From NCBI GenBank assembly GCA_964620045.1, contig CAZUJL010000001.1, positions 1 through 64,000 of the forward strand: a stretch of 64,000 nucleotides of DNA, given 5' to 3'. Both the position numbers and the translations under genes were made by a program. Positions within the stretch are counted from its first letter, which is position 1. Every line of letters begins with the position of its first letter. This DNA comes from VFKU01 sp964620045. GTDB lineage: Bacteria; Hydrogenedentota; Hydrogenedentia; Hydrogenedentales; GCA-2746185. A model generated the notes under the pieces. It did no database searches. It worked only from the letters and a program-made list of their open reading frames with translations, and was not told the DNA's origin. This document shows, piece after piece, positions 37,301 to 44,134 of this stretch.

Positions 37301-38198
37301 GGCGGTGGCGGAGTACGACGTGCCCGCGCGCGAGTGGTATTTCGATGCGGACCGGCAGGGCGCGATGCCGTTTGCCGTGTTGCTCGAAACGGCGCTGCAG
37401 CCCTGCGGCTGGCTGGCGGCTTACATGGGCTCGGCGCTGACGAGCGACGTCGATCTGAAATTCCGAAACCTCGGCGGTAGCGCGGTGCAGCATGCGACAG
37501 TGACGCCCGGCATGGGAGCGCTGCGCACACACGTGAAAAGCACGGGCGTGTCCAAATCCGGCGGCATGATCATTCAGCATTACACTTTTAATCTCACTTG
37601 TGACGGCAGGCCGATCTATACGGGCCAGACGAACTTTGGGTACTTCTCCGCAGCGGCGCTGGCCAATCAGGTCGGCATTCGCGACGCGAAGTTGTATGAC
37701 CCGACGGCGGTCGAACGCGCGACGACGGCGCCCTTCGCCTATCCGCGCGAGGCGGCGTATCCGGCGGATCGTTGGCGCATGGTGGATACCGTGGAAGTTT
37801 ATGCGCCGCAGGGCGGCCCGCAGGGGCTCGGCTACATCCGCGCGGGCATTGCGGTGGATCCGGGCGCGTGGTTTTTCCAGGCGCATTTCTATCAGGACCC
37901 CGTGTGGCCCGGCTCCCTGGGCTTGGAAGGTTTCCTGCAACTGCTGCGGCACCTGGCGCGCGAGCGCTGGGGCGCGGCGCCGGATGCGCGCGTGGAGTGC
38001 GTCGCGCTGGGCGAAGAGCATCGCTGGATCTATCGCGGGCAAGTCATCCCGGCGGACAAACGTGTGACGATCGAAGCGTGTGTGACCGGCGTGGACGACG
38101 ACGCGAAGCTGCTGCGCGCGGCGGGGCATTTGTGTGTGGATGGCCGCGTGATTTACCGCATGGAGAATTTCGCCGTGCGGCTGGTGGATGCGGGATGA
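31389..38198 (+). CDS. pfaC: PfaC-like megasynthase, KS-CLF-AT-DH-DH
   Basis: A 2269-residue synthase. Order: ketosynthase 1-450 (Cys193 in DAACASS, then ECHATGT and GHLLTAAG); chain-length-factor domain about 460-830, in which the cysteine is replaced by Glu (SSEETSG, 665-666); acyltransferase about 970-1290 (FPGSGNQFAGMG, Ser1066 in GYSLGE), the part that is a separate PfaB in Shewanella; Pro/Ala linker; then four hot-dog folds making two FabA-type dehydratases (about 1525-1896 and 1938-2269), with active-site His1784 in HFVDDMVMPG and His2166 in HFYQDPVWPG. FabA-type dehydratases can also isomerise, giving cis double bonds. The plan equals myxobacterial Pfa3 except that no C-terminal acyltransferase for glycerolipid follows. 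The ATG at 31389 starts at the ketosynthase; the stop overlaps oleA by four bases. Confidence 0.94.
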   Translation: MSETRPAIAIVGMGGVFPGARDFEAFWANIVHGRSAAADAPDGRWALSREDAFDPRPGQPDKVYSTRACFVTEMPPIAPGDVYLTNDVINSLDPGTRMLIAAGMQALDDTRIDALDLARVGVILGNLALPTDSAAELAERIVGRTIEEKILGPSDSTNDPFQPLNRYVTGMPAGLLAEALGLGGGTFTLDAACASSLYALKLAVDELQAGRADAMLAGGLSRPNALYTQMGFSQLRALSPTGTCSPFDEKGDGLVVGEGAGVVVLKRLDDAVRAGDHIYAVIRGIGLSNDIGGGLLAPSSEGQLRAMRAAYEQAGIEPNDVDLVECHATGTPLGDGVEFESLRGLWGSDGWTPGQCVIGSVKSNIGHLLTAAGSAALIKTLLALKENTLPPTANFRRAPSDLRIDESPFRVLTAARPWSRRNTDTPRRAAISAFGFGGINAHVVLEEWNSARSVPAIPKIPAKPTAIAVVGMDACYGPWDTLRKFQERTLGGGETHEPGAPQHWWGVPQAAWFRREGLAQRAFKGYYLDRIEAGLDEFRIPPREIAEMLPQQLLMLKVAARAIADCRFDEEHAARAGVYIGAGLDYNTTNFMVRWSLLPKARAWAQQLGLNLDESALRTWVAALRESAGPALTANRTMGGLASIVASRVARELRFGGPSFTISSEETSGLRAIEVAMRALAAGEIDFALAGAVDLAGDARAVLGDMRDAERILCDGAAAVALKRLEDAERDGDRIYAVIRSAATVHGKEYKTTLNRAQKRSSAEAALTADTIDDLRPSDVPGQSGAATGIAAFVTACVALHQQIRPNGEEGSEFWLRNREEGPRHAGVSCASADGNVTRLVLEEYEHASPEFAGETLQPLGARDEALFCVEANNVEALDVGLGRLRAFAEAEDDAAIEGLARQWWSANHEDASKQFAAAFVARSARELRDQIDFVHGWLRDGRGAKTGETLLRESPPHVRDRVFFSDDPIGKHGHVAFIFPGSGNQFAGMGRDLGVDWPEVFRAQDAENRRLCDQFQPEIFWRAGNTAAVQTNSQAALFGQVALGTLTSDLLQRFGVRPAAVVGYSLGETAGLFALRAWTDRDLMLERIRNSTLFTEDLAGEYKAARKAWSVPSHTAVDWALGVIDRPAKVVRAALKDHKKVYHLIANTLHECVVGGDPHAVAKLVKKLDCEFFPLHGVTTVHCEVAKEVQGPYRDLHVLPVNAPKGVRFYSGAWGTEYHVSTETAADAVLAQAIYGIDYPKVIEAAYADGARVFLEMGPGGSCSRMIGEILKGRPHVARPVCVQGRSTAGLVLRMLGNLLAERVPVDLSVLYGQETAVAAFAPSTKPAKTVGVEVGRGPVDVPMPPQRVVAPTAVERVTEPVRVEPAKKIEVGGDARGPRVRGDDNGGRAALAAAPLHEAAIGDAIPLVAAMSRSGAAHGEAHELYLRQAESAAAVAVRIAGLQQRIAQAMGGGVAVADPPLAFTTTALVENRAQTPAPAPIVAPPRAVVAAPQSTVTMTREQCVEFAIGSIARSLGAAWAAADAHPTRVRLPDEPLMLVDRILAFEGEARSMGGGRVITEHDILPGAWYLDGGRIPTCIAVEAGQADLILSAYLGIDAETRGLAMYRLLDAQVTFHRALPGAGETIHYDIRIERFFRQGTTWLFRFNFDATVNGAPLLTMRNGCAGFFTREALDAGAGIVHTELDRRPQAGVRPADWRELAPMKRERYSDRQLACLRDGDLAGCFGSAFAALPLHAPAGLPSGRMKLVDRILDLDPAGGKYGLGQIRGEMDVHPDDWFLTCHFVDDMVMPGTLMYECCLHTLRVYLSRMGWVGEADNIVYEPVPGVAGQLKCRGEVNRTTSKVVYEIAIKELGYNPSPYAIADALMYVDGKPSVEMQNMSLQLTGLTRENLEALWANIEKPAALPAKPLYDREKILAFSTGKPSEAFGEPYKIFDEGRAIARLPRPPFQFLDRVVETKGEPWVMQAGAEAVAEYDVPAREWYFDADRQGAMPFAVLLETALQPCGWLAAYMGSALTSDVDLKFRNLGGSAVQHATVTPGMGALRTHVKSTGVSKSGGMIIQHYTFNLTCDGRPIYTGQTNFGYFSAAALANQVGIRDAKLYDPTAVERATTAPFAYPREAAYPADRWRMVDTVEVYAPQGGPQGLGYIRAGIAVDPGAWFFQAHFYQDPVWPGSLGLEGFLQLLRHLARERWGAAPDARVECVALGEEHRWIYRGQVIPADKRVTIEACVTGVDDDAKLLRAAGHLCVDGRVIYRMENFAVRLVDAG

Positions 38199-39235
38199 AG
38201 TATTCGCGGGTGCACATTGACGCGATCGGCTATGAACTCGCACCGGTCGTGGTGACGTCCGATGAGCTCGAAGAGCAACTTGCGCCGGTGTACTCCGCGC
38301 TGCGGATGCCGATGGGGCAACTCGAGGCGCTGACCGGCATCGCCGAACGCCGCTGGTGGTCCAAAGACTATCCCGTATCAAAAGGCGCCGCCGCTGCGGG
38401 TGCACTGGCTCTGGCGCGTGCCGGTGTGTCGCCGGAAGACGTCGGCGCGCTGATCTACACCGGCGTGAACCGCGAGAACTTTGAGCCGGCGACGGCGTGC
38501 CACGTGGCGGCGGAACTCGGCGTGCGCGGCGGCGCGGGCGTGTACGACCTCAGCAACGCGTGCCTCGGCATGTTGAATGGCATGCTCGACATCGCAAACC
38601 GAATTGAACTTGGGCAAATTCGCGCGGGCCTCGTGGTGTCGTGCGAAACGGCGCGCGAGATCAATGACGTGATGATCGCGCGGATGAATGAATCGAAGGC
38701 GATGGAGCTGTTCGCGAAGTCGCTGGCCACGTTGACCGGCGGCTCCGGCGCGGCGGCGATTCTGCTGACGGACGGTTCTTTCGGCGAGACGAGCCACCGT
38801 TTGCTCGGCGGCGTGCACGTGGCGCATCCGGAGCATTTCGGCCTGTGTTCGTGGGGCCTTGAATCGCGAAATGGACACAGCGCCGTGCCGCTGATGCAGA
38901 CGGATGCGCCGGCGGTGCTCAAGCACGGCGTCGCGCTCGGCGAAGCGACTTGGCGCACATTTCTGGCGGAACTCGGCTGGACGGCGGCCGGCATCGACAA
39001 GGTGATCTGCCACCAGGTGGGTCACGCAAACAAGGAAACTATTCTGAAAGCCATCGGCGTATCCCCGGACAAAGATTTTTCGACTTATCCGTTCCTCGGC
39101 AACATGGGGACGGTCTCGCTGCCGATCACGGCGGCGCTGGCGGACGAGCGCGGCTTCCTGAAGCGCGGCGATCGCGTTGGCTGGCTCGGCATCGGCAGCG
39201 GGCTCAATTGCCTGATGCTCGGCGTGGAGTGGTAA
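38195..39235 (+). CDS. oleA: OleA, head-to-head acyl condensing thiolase-fold enzyme
   Basis: A 346-residue thiolase-superfamily enzyme that joins two acyl thioesters, non-decarboxylatively, to a 2-alkyl-3-ketoacid, the first step of long-chain olefin synthesis. Cys123 in SNACLGM accepts the acyl group; Glu97 in NRENFEPAT corresponds to the special glutamate of OleA that FabH lacks; His273 in CHQVGH and Asn303 in GNMGT complete the site. The ITGIAERRWW-like early segment and the ending GIGSGLNCLMLGVEW fit OleA. Start ATG overlaps the pfaC stop (ATGA). OleA normally uses acyl-CoA; whether this one takes chains from the Pfa ACPs is open. Nine bases to oleB. Confidence 0.95.
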   Translation: MKYSRVHIDAIGYELAPVVVTSDELEEQLAPVYSALRMPMGQLEALTGIAERRWWSKDYPVSKGAAAAGALALARAGVSPEDVGALIYTGVNRENFEPATACHVAAELGVRGGAGVYDLSNACLGMLNGMLDIANRIELGQIRAGLVVSCETAREINDVMIARMNESKAMELFAKSLATLTGGSGAAAILLTDGSFGETSHRLLGGVHVAHPEHFGLCSWGLESRNGHSAVPLMQTDAPAVLKHGVALGEATWRTFLAELGWTAAGIDKVICHQVGHANKETILKAIGVSPDKDFSTYPFLGNMGTVSLPITAALADERGFLKRGDRVGWLGIGSGLNCLMLGVEW

Positions 39236-39243
39236 CCCAGCCC

Positions 39244-40128
39244 ATGCGTGCGATTTCCAAAGCGCTCTACCCGTTCGATGAAAAGTTTTTCACGCGCAAC
39301 GGCCTGCGCATGCACTACCTCGACGAGGGCGCAGGCGAGCCCGTGGTCATGGTGCACGGCAACCCGACGTGGTCGTTTTACTATCGCGATCTCGTGCTTG
39401 CGCTGCGCGGCCAGTACCGGTGCATCGTGCCGGACCACATTGGCTGCGGGAAATCCGACAAGCCCGGCGACGATCAATACACGTACACGCTCGAATCACG
39501 CGTGGATGATCTGGAAGCGTTGCTCGATTCGCTGAAAATTACCAGCGGCATCACGCTGGTCGTGCACGACTGGGGCGGCATGATCGGCATGGCGTATGCC
39601 ACGCGGCATCCGGAACGCATTAAGCGGTTGGTGATTCTGAATACCTCGGCGTTTCGCCTGCCAAGTACAAAGCCCTTCCCCTGGCCTCTCTGGATCGTGC
39701 GCAACACACCGGTTGGCGAGCTGCTCGTGCGCGGATTCAATGCCTTCAGCGGCATTGCGGCGCGCGTCTGCTGTACGCGCACGAAACTGACACCGGAACT
39801 GCGCGCGGCCTATACAGCGCCGTACGATTCGTGGGCCGATCGCATCGCGACACTGCGCTTCGTGCAGGATATTCCGCTGCGGCCGGGCGACCGCGCATAC
39901 TCGATTGTCGACAACGTTGAGCGCAACGTGCGCCAGTTCGCCGGTGTGCCAATGATGATTTGCTGGGGGCTTCGCGACTTCGTGTTCGACAAGCACTTTC
40001 TCAAGCTGTGGGAAGACCATTTTCCGCATGTCGAAGTGCATCGGTTTGAAGATTGTGGCCACTACATCCTCGAAGATGCGAAGGACGAAGTGATTCCACT
40101 GATACAGTCCTTCCTCGCGCGCGCATGA
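39244..40128 (+). CDS. oleB: OleB, beta-lactone decarboxylase (alpha/beta hydrolase)
   Basis: A 294-residue alpha/beta hydrolase of the haloalkane-dehalogenase branch that removes CO2 from the beta-lactone made by OleC to give the cis-olefin. Asp109 in VVHDWGG is the nucleophile, HGNPTW (38-43) forms the oxyanion hole and His273 in CGHYILED is the general base. It is a separate gene; in several bacteria oleB and oleC are fused. ATG is nine bases after oleA; its stop overlaps oleC (ATGA). Confidence 0.94.
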   Translation: MRAISKALYPFDEKFFTRNGLRMHYLDEGAGEPVVMVHGNPTWSFYYRDLVLALRGQYRCIVPDHIGCGKSDKPGDDQYTYTLESRVDDLEALLDSLKITSGITLVVHDWGGMIGMAYATRHPERIKRLVILNTSAFRLPSTKPFPWPLWIVRNTPVGELLVRGFNAFSGIAARVCCTRTKLTPELRAAYTAPYDSWADRIATLRFVQDIPLRPGDRAYSIVDNVERNVRQFAGVPMMICWGLRDFVFDKHFLKLWEDHFPHVEVHRFEDCGHYILEDAKDEVIPLIQSFLARA

Positions 40129-41768
40129 GCGAGACGGCCAACATCGCGCGGCATCTGCCGAAGATGGCGGCCGCCCAGCCCACCGCGCTGGCCGTAACGC
40201 AGCAGACTTCGCAAGGAACAGGCGCCGTGTTCGTGGACATCACGGCGAAGATGCTGGAGCGCGCGACAAATCGGCTTGCCCGCGGGTTCATGAGGATCGG
40301 CATCGGCCCAGGCGTGCGCACCGTGTTGATGGTGCCGCCCGGACCCGAATTTTTCTGCTGCACCTTCGCGCTGTTCAAGGCCGGCGCGATTCCGGTGATG
40401 GTCGATCCCGGCATGGGCATCCGCAATTTGAAAGAGTGCCTCGCCGAGGCCGCGCCGGAGGCGTTCATCGGTATTACGAAGGCGCACGTCGCGCGCATGC
40501 TGTTTGGTTGGGCGCGGGCGACGAACAAACTCCATGTGACGGTCGGACCGCGACTGTTCTGGGGCGGGCATTCGCTGAAAGCGTTGATGGATCCGGATGA
40601 CTCGCCGATGATGGCCGATGTTCGCACCGACGATGTGGCCGCGATCCTGTTTACGTCCGGAAGCACGGGCATTCCCAAAGGCGCGGTGTATACGCACGGA
40701 AACTTTGAAGCGCAGGTTGAGTCGCTGCGAAATGATTACGGTATCGCACCCGGTGAGCGCGATCTGGCCACCTTCCCTCTGTTCGCGCTATTCGGTCCGG
40801 CACTCGGCATGGCGTCCGTCATTCCCGCGATGAACGCCAGCAAGCCGATTACGGCTGATCCCGAAACCTTGGTCGCCGCGGCGCACGAAAAGAAAACGAC
40901 AAATATTTTCGCGTCGCCGGTGCTCATCGAAAAACTCGGGCGCTACGGCGAGCAAACCGGCGCGAAACTGCCCGGCGTGCGGCGTGTGATCTCGGCCGGG
41001 GCACCCGCGGAGCCGGAATCCTTGGCGCGATTTTCCAAGATGCTGGACGAGGGTGTGTCCGTCTGGCCGTCGTATGGCGCGACCGAGGCGCTGCCAGTGG
41101 CGATGATCGCGCATCAGGAGCTGATTGGCGATACGGCGGCGCTGACCGCGCGGGGCTCGGGCGTCTGCATCGGACGTCCGGTTCAGAGCGCAACGGTGCG
41201 CGTGATTCCGATCCGGGATGAAGCCATCGCGCAGTGGTCGCCTGACCTCGCGTTGCCCGTTGGGGAAATTGGCGAGATCACCGTGAAAGGGCCGCAAGTC
41301 ACGCACGCCTACTTCCAGCGCGAGCAGGCGACGGCGCTCGCCAAAATTTCCGACCCGGACGGCGGCATGTGGCATCGCATGGGCGATGTCGGCTACTTCG
41401 ACGCGCAGGGCCGGCTGTGGTTCTGCGGCCGGAAATCGCACCGCGTGCGCACGGCGACCGGCGATCTGTTCACCGAACCGCTGGAACGCATCTTCAATAG
41501 TCACCCCGGCGTGCGCCGCACCGCGCTGGTCGGCGTCGGACCGGCGGGCCAGCAAACGCCGGTGATTTGTGTCGAGCTGGAGCCCGGCACACCCGCCGCG
41601 CAGTGGCCCGAGATCGAGCGCGGCCTGCGCGCGCTGGGCGCCGCGCACGAGCGCACGCGTGCGGTGCAGCATTTCCTGTTGCATCCGAAATTTCCCGTCG
41701 ATGTTCGGCATAATGCAAAGATCTTTCGCGAGAAACTGGCCGTGTGGGCCACGGAGCGCGTGCAGTGA
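40125..41768 (+). CDS. oleC: OleC, beta-lactone synthetase (AMP-forming)
   Basis: A 547-residue adenylate-forming enzyme that uses ATP to turn the 2-alkyl-3-hydroxyacid from OleD into a beta-lactone, releasing AMP and PPi. FTSGSTGIPKGAVYTHGNF (about 179-197) is the phosphate-binding loop, YGATEALP the A5 motif, and GDVGYFDAQGRLWFCGRKSHRV the A7/A8 hinge. The C-terminal catalytic Lys lies in HNAKIFREKL. The ATG overlaps the oleB stop and the stop overlaps oleD (GTGA). Placement, not homology alone, excludes an ordinary acyl-CoA ligase. Confidence 0.93.
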   Translation: MSETANIARHLPKMAAAQPTALAVTQQTSQGTGAVFVDITAKMLERATNRLARGFMRIGIGPGVRTVLMVPPGPEFFCCTFALFKAGAIPVMVDPGMGIRNLKECLAEAAPEAFIGITKAHVARMLFGWARATNKLHVTVGPRLFWGGHSLKALMDPDDSPMMADVRTDDVAAILFTSGSTGIPKGAVYTHGNFEAQVESLRNDYGIAPGERDLATFPLFALFGPALGMASVIPAMNASKPITADPETLVAAAHEKKTTNIFASPVLIEKLGRYGEQTGAKLPGVRRVISAGAPAEPESLARFSKMLDEGVSVWPSYGATEALPVAMIAHQELIGDTAALTARGSGVCIGRPVQSATVRVIPIRDEAIAQWSPDLALPVGEIGEITVKGPQVTHAYFQREQATALAKISDPDGGMWHRMGDVGYFDAQGRLWFCGRKSHRVRTATGDLFTEPLERIFNSHPGVRRTALVGVGPAGQQTPVICVELEPGTPAAQWPEIERGLRALGAAHERTRAVQHFLLHPKFPVDVRHNAKIFREKLAVWATERVQ

Positions 41769-42778
41769 AGGTATTGGTGACCGGTGGCGGCGGATTCTTG
41801 GGCGGGGCCATCGTGCGCCGTTTGGTGGAGCGCGGCGACACGGTGCGCACGCTTGCGCGTGGGGATTATCCGGCGCTGCGAGAACTTGGCGTTGAGACGC
41901 GGCGCGGCGACATCGCGACGTATGGGGATGTGGACGCGGCCGTATGGGGGTGCGAGGCCGTGGTGCACACGGCGGCCAAGGCCGGCGCGTGGGGTCCATA
42001 TCTGGAGTACTTCGACGCGAACGTCGCCGGCACGCAAAACGTGATCAATGCGTGTAAGCGGCACGGGATCGCGAAACTCGTGTACACCAGTACGCCGAGC
42101 GTGGCCTTCGCGGGTATCGATCAAAACGGCACGGATGAATCGTCGCCCTATCCGGATAAATTTCTCGCGGCATATCCGAAAACCAAGGCGGCGGCGGAGC
42201 ATATGCTGCTGTCGGTAAATAGCGAGCACCTCGCGACCGTTGCGCTGCGTCCACATTTGATCTGGGGGCCAGGCGACACGCAACTGGGTCCGCGGATTGT
42301 GGAGCGCGCGCGGGCCGGAAAACTGCGCATCGTGGGCAACGGCAAGCAGCTCGTGGATGCGACCTACGTGGACAACGCCGCGCACGCGCATCTGCTCGCG
42401 CTGGATTGTCTCGCGCCGGGCGCGGCCTGCGCGGGGAGGCCGTACTACATCACCAACGGCGAGCCGTGGCCGATTGCGGACATCATGAATGGTATCCTTG
42501 CGGCCGCGGGGGTTCCGCCGGTGACCGGGCACATCTCGCCGGGGGTGGCGTATGCCGCGGGCGTTGTGCTCGAAAGTGTGTACACTGTGTTGCGCAAACG
42601 CGAGGAGCCGCCGATGACGCGGTTCGTCGCGCGGCAACTGGGCACGGCGCACTGGTATGACATTTCGGCGGCGCAGCACGATTTGGGGTATGCGCCGATC
42701 GTGTCGATGCAAGAGGGGCTCGAGCGATTGAAGCAGGCGTGGGCTGCTTCGGCGCGCGACGGGGACGCGGCGGGCTGA
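41765..42778 (+). CDS. oleD: OleD, 2-alkyl-3-oxoalkanoate reductase
   Basis: A 337-residue NADPH-dependent extended SDR (epimerase fold) that reduces the OleA product to the 2-alkyl-3-hydroxyacid. TGGGGFLGGAI (6-16) binds the cofactor, Ser109-type TSTPSV strand and Tyr137/Lys141 (YPKTK) give the catalytic set, and RPHLIWGPGD matches the 3-beta-hydroxysteroid dehydrogenase-like OleD group. The GTG start overlaps oleC; 24 bases later comes the pyrophosphatase. With it, oleABCD is complete and in biochemical-order neighbours. Confidence 0.93.
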   Translation: MKVLVTGGGGFLGGAIVRRLVERGDTVRTLARGDYPALRELGVETRRGDIATYGDVDAAVWGCEAVVHTAAKAGAWGPYLEYFDANVAGTQNVINACKRHGIAKLVYTSTPSVAFAGIDQNGTDESSPYPDKFLAAYPKTKAAAEHMLLSVNSEHLATVALRPHLIWGPGDTQLGPRIVERARAGKLRIVGNGKQLVDATYVDNAAHAHLLALDCLAPGAACAGRPYYITNGEPWPIADIMNGILAAAGVPPVTGHISPGVAYAAGVVLESVYTVLRKREEPPMTRFVARQLGTAHWYDISAAQHDLGYAPIVSMQEGLERLKQAWAASARDGDAAG

Positions 42779-42802
42779 GGCTCGCGCGACGGGGGCAATC
42801 GT

Positions 42803-43465
42803 ATGCTGGATCCGAAATCGTTGACGATGGCGATGTTGCAGCGCTCGTTTCGCGCGCATCCGTGGCACGGGATTCCCGCGGGCCCGGAAGCGCCGCGCGT
42901 GGTGACGTGTTACATCGAAATCGTGCCGACCGACACGGTGAAGTTTGAACTGGACAAAGACACGGGCCACCTGCGCGTCGATCGGCCGCAGCGCTACTCA
43001 AACGTGTGCCCGTCGCTGTACGGCTTCGTGCCGCAGACGTGGTCGGGCCCGCGCACGGCGGACTACTGCAACAAGGCGGTGGGCCGCAAGGACATTGTCG
43101 GCGATGGCGACCCGGTGGACATCTGCGTGCTTACCGAACGCAACTTCAGCCACGGCGACGTGGTGATGGAGGTCATTCCGATCGGGGGGTTTCGCATGAT
43201 CGACGACAACGAAGCGGACGACAAAGTGATCGCGGTGTTGCGCGGCGACCCGACCTATGGCCCGTGGCGCGACATTTCGGAGTGCCCGTTGCCCGTGATC
43301 GAACGCCTGCGGCATTACTTTCTGACCTATAAGAACGCGCCGGACGACTCGCCAAAAACAACCGAAATCTCGCGGGTGTACGGCGTGGAAGAAGCGCACG
43401 ATGTAATTCGTCTCGGTATGGAAGATTACACCGAAAAATACCTGTCGTTTCCGGGTGCGCTCTGA
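42803..43465 (+). CDS. ppa: Soluble inorganic pyrophosphatase (family I)
   Basis: A 220-residue family I pyrophosphatase that splits PPi to phosphate. VKFELDKDTGHLRVDR and the metal-binding signature GDGDPVDICVL (about residues 98-108) are present, with YGFVPQTW before them. Length is slightly above the usual 175-200. It lies 24 bases after oleD with no terminator between, so it should be part of the operon. OleC, and any acyl-CoA ligase feeding OleA, release PPi; removing it would pull the lactone step forward. That link is inferred from position. Confidence 0.93.
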   Translation: MLDPKSLTMAMLQRSFRAHPWHGIPAGPEAPRVVTCYIEIVPTDTVKFELDKDTGHLRVDRPQRYSNVCPSLYGFVPQTWSGPRTADYCNKAVGRKDIVGDGDPVDICVLTERNFSHGDVVMEVIPIGGFRMIDDNEADDKVIAVLRGDPTYGPWRDISECPLPVIERLRHYFLTYKNAPDDSPKTTEISRVYGVEEAHDVIRLGMEDYTEKYLSFPGAL

Positions 43466-43540
43466 TCGCGTGACATTTTTTGTAACTTTGCGTCGAAATT
43501 TTTCCCTGCACGGTCGCCTATCATTTACTTTTTTCCTCGA

Positions 43541-43557
43541 CAGGATCGCGGATCCTG
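43541..43557 (+). promoter_or_regulatory. 7-bp inverted repeat in the gap after the pyrophosphatase gene
   Basis: CAGGATC (43541-43547) and GATCCTG (43551-43557) are inverted with a three-base gap. No T-run follows, so it is a weak terminator at best, and could instead be an operator for the membrane-protein gene. Confidence 0.25.
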
Positions 43558-43624
43558 CGCTACTCTACTGCTCTCTTTTTGGCTGCGGCCGGGCCTCATC
43601 CCGGCGGAAGTGGAGTAGTAGTTC

Positions 43625-44128
43625 ATGTCGTCCGAAGCGTCGTGCACGTTCAAGATGGAATCCGCGCCCGTATTTCTATTCGCCTACATTTCGGGCAGCG
43701 CTATCTGCGCGGCGCTCGTGATCAGTCTCGCGCTGTTCAATCCCGCATTCAGCGAAGCCAAGCTTCCGGTGGTGCTCGAAACGATCGGATACGTGCTCGT
43801 GTTTTTCGGGCCGCCGTATGCCGCGCTGTTCGCGCTCGTGATGGCGCACTACTTCAAATACACCGTGACGGCGGACGGCGTGCGCGGGCAGAGCCTGATG
43901 GGTACGCCGGGATTCGTGCCGTGGACCGATATCGTCGAGATGAAACCCGTGCGCGTCGGCAACCTCGATTTCGTGCGACTGATCAGCAACGACGGCGTGC
44001 GGCCGGTGTGGCTGCCGTTGTTCTCGCGCCATGCAGCGGGCACCCCGGCGTCCGAGATCGCCTGGGGCTCGAACGCGGGCGCGGCCGAGGCACTCGGCCT
44101 CCTGCGCGCGATACCCGTCCAGTCCTAA
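43625..44128 (+). CDS. Small membrane protein with PH-like C-terminal domain
   Basis: A 167-residue protein with two hydrophobic segments (about 17-38 and 53-77) followed by a soluble beta-rich part (YFKYTVTADGVRGQSLMGTPGFVPWTDIVEMKPV) like bacterial PH-type domains. A family cannot be named with confidence and function is unknown. GGAAGTGGAG lies just upstream. It sits alone after the operon and faces the amidohydrolase gene; a link to membrane lipid is only a thought. Confidence 0.55.
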   Translation: MSSEASCTFKMESAPVFLFAYISGSAICAALVISLALFNPAFSEAKLPVVLETIGYVLVFFGPPYAALFALVMAHYFKYTVTADGVRGQSLMGTPGFVPWTDIVEMKPVRVGNLDFVRLISNDGVRPVWLPLFSRHAAGTPASEIAWGSNAGAAEALGLLRAIPVQS

Positions 44129-44134
44129 ATTCGC

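Noticed and set aside
23202..38198. Heterocyst-glycolipid (hgl) type synthase as identity of the megasynthases
   Set aside because: The chain-length-factor, two FabA-type dehydratases and dedicated PfaD reductase fit the PUFA/secondary-lipid group, and no hgl-type reductase or glycosyltransferase is linked.
36540..38405. 621-codon minus-strand frame opposite the dehydratase domains
   Set aside because: Arg/His-rich shadow with no motif.
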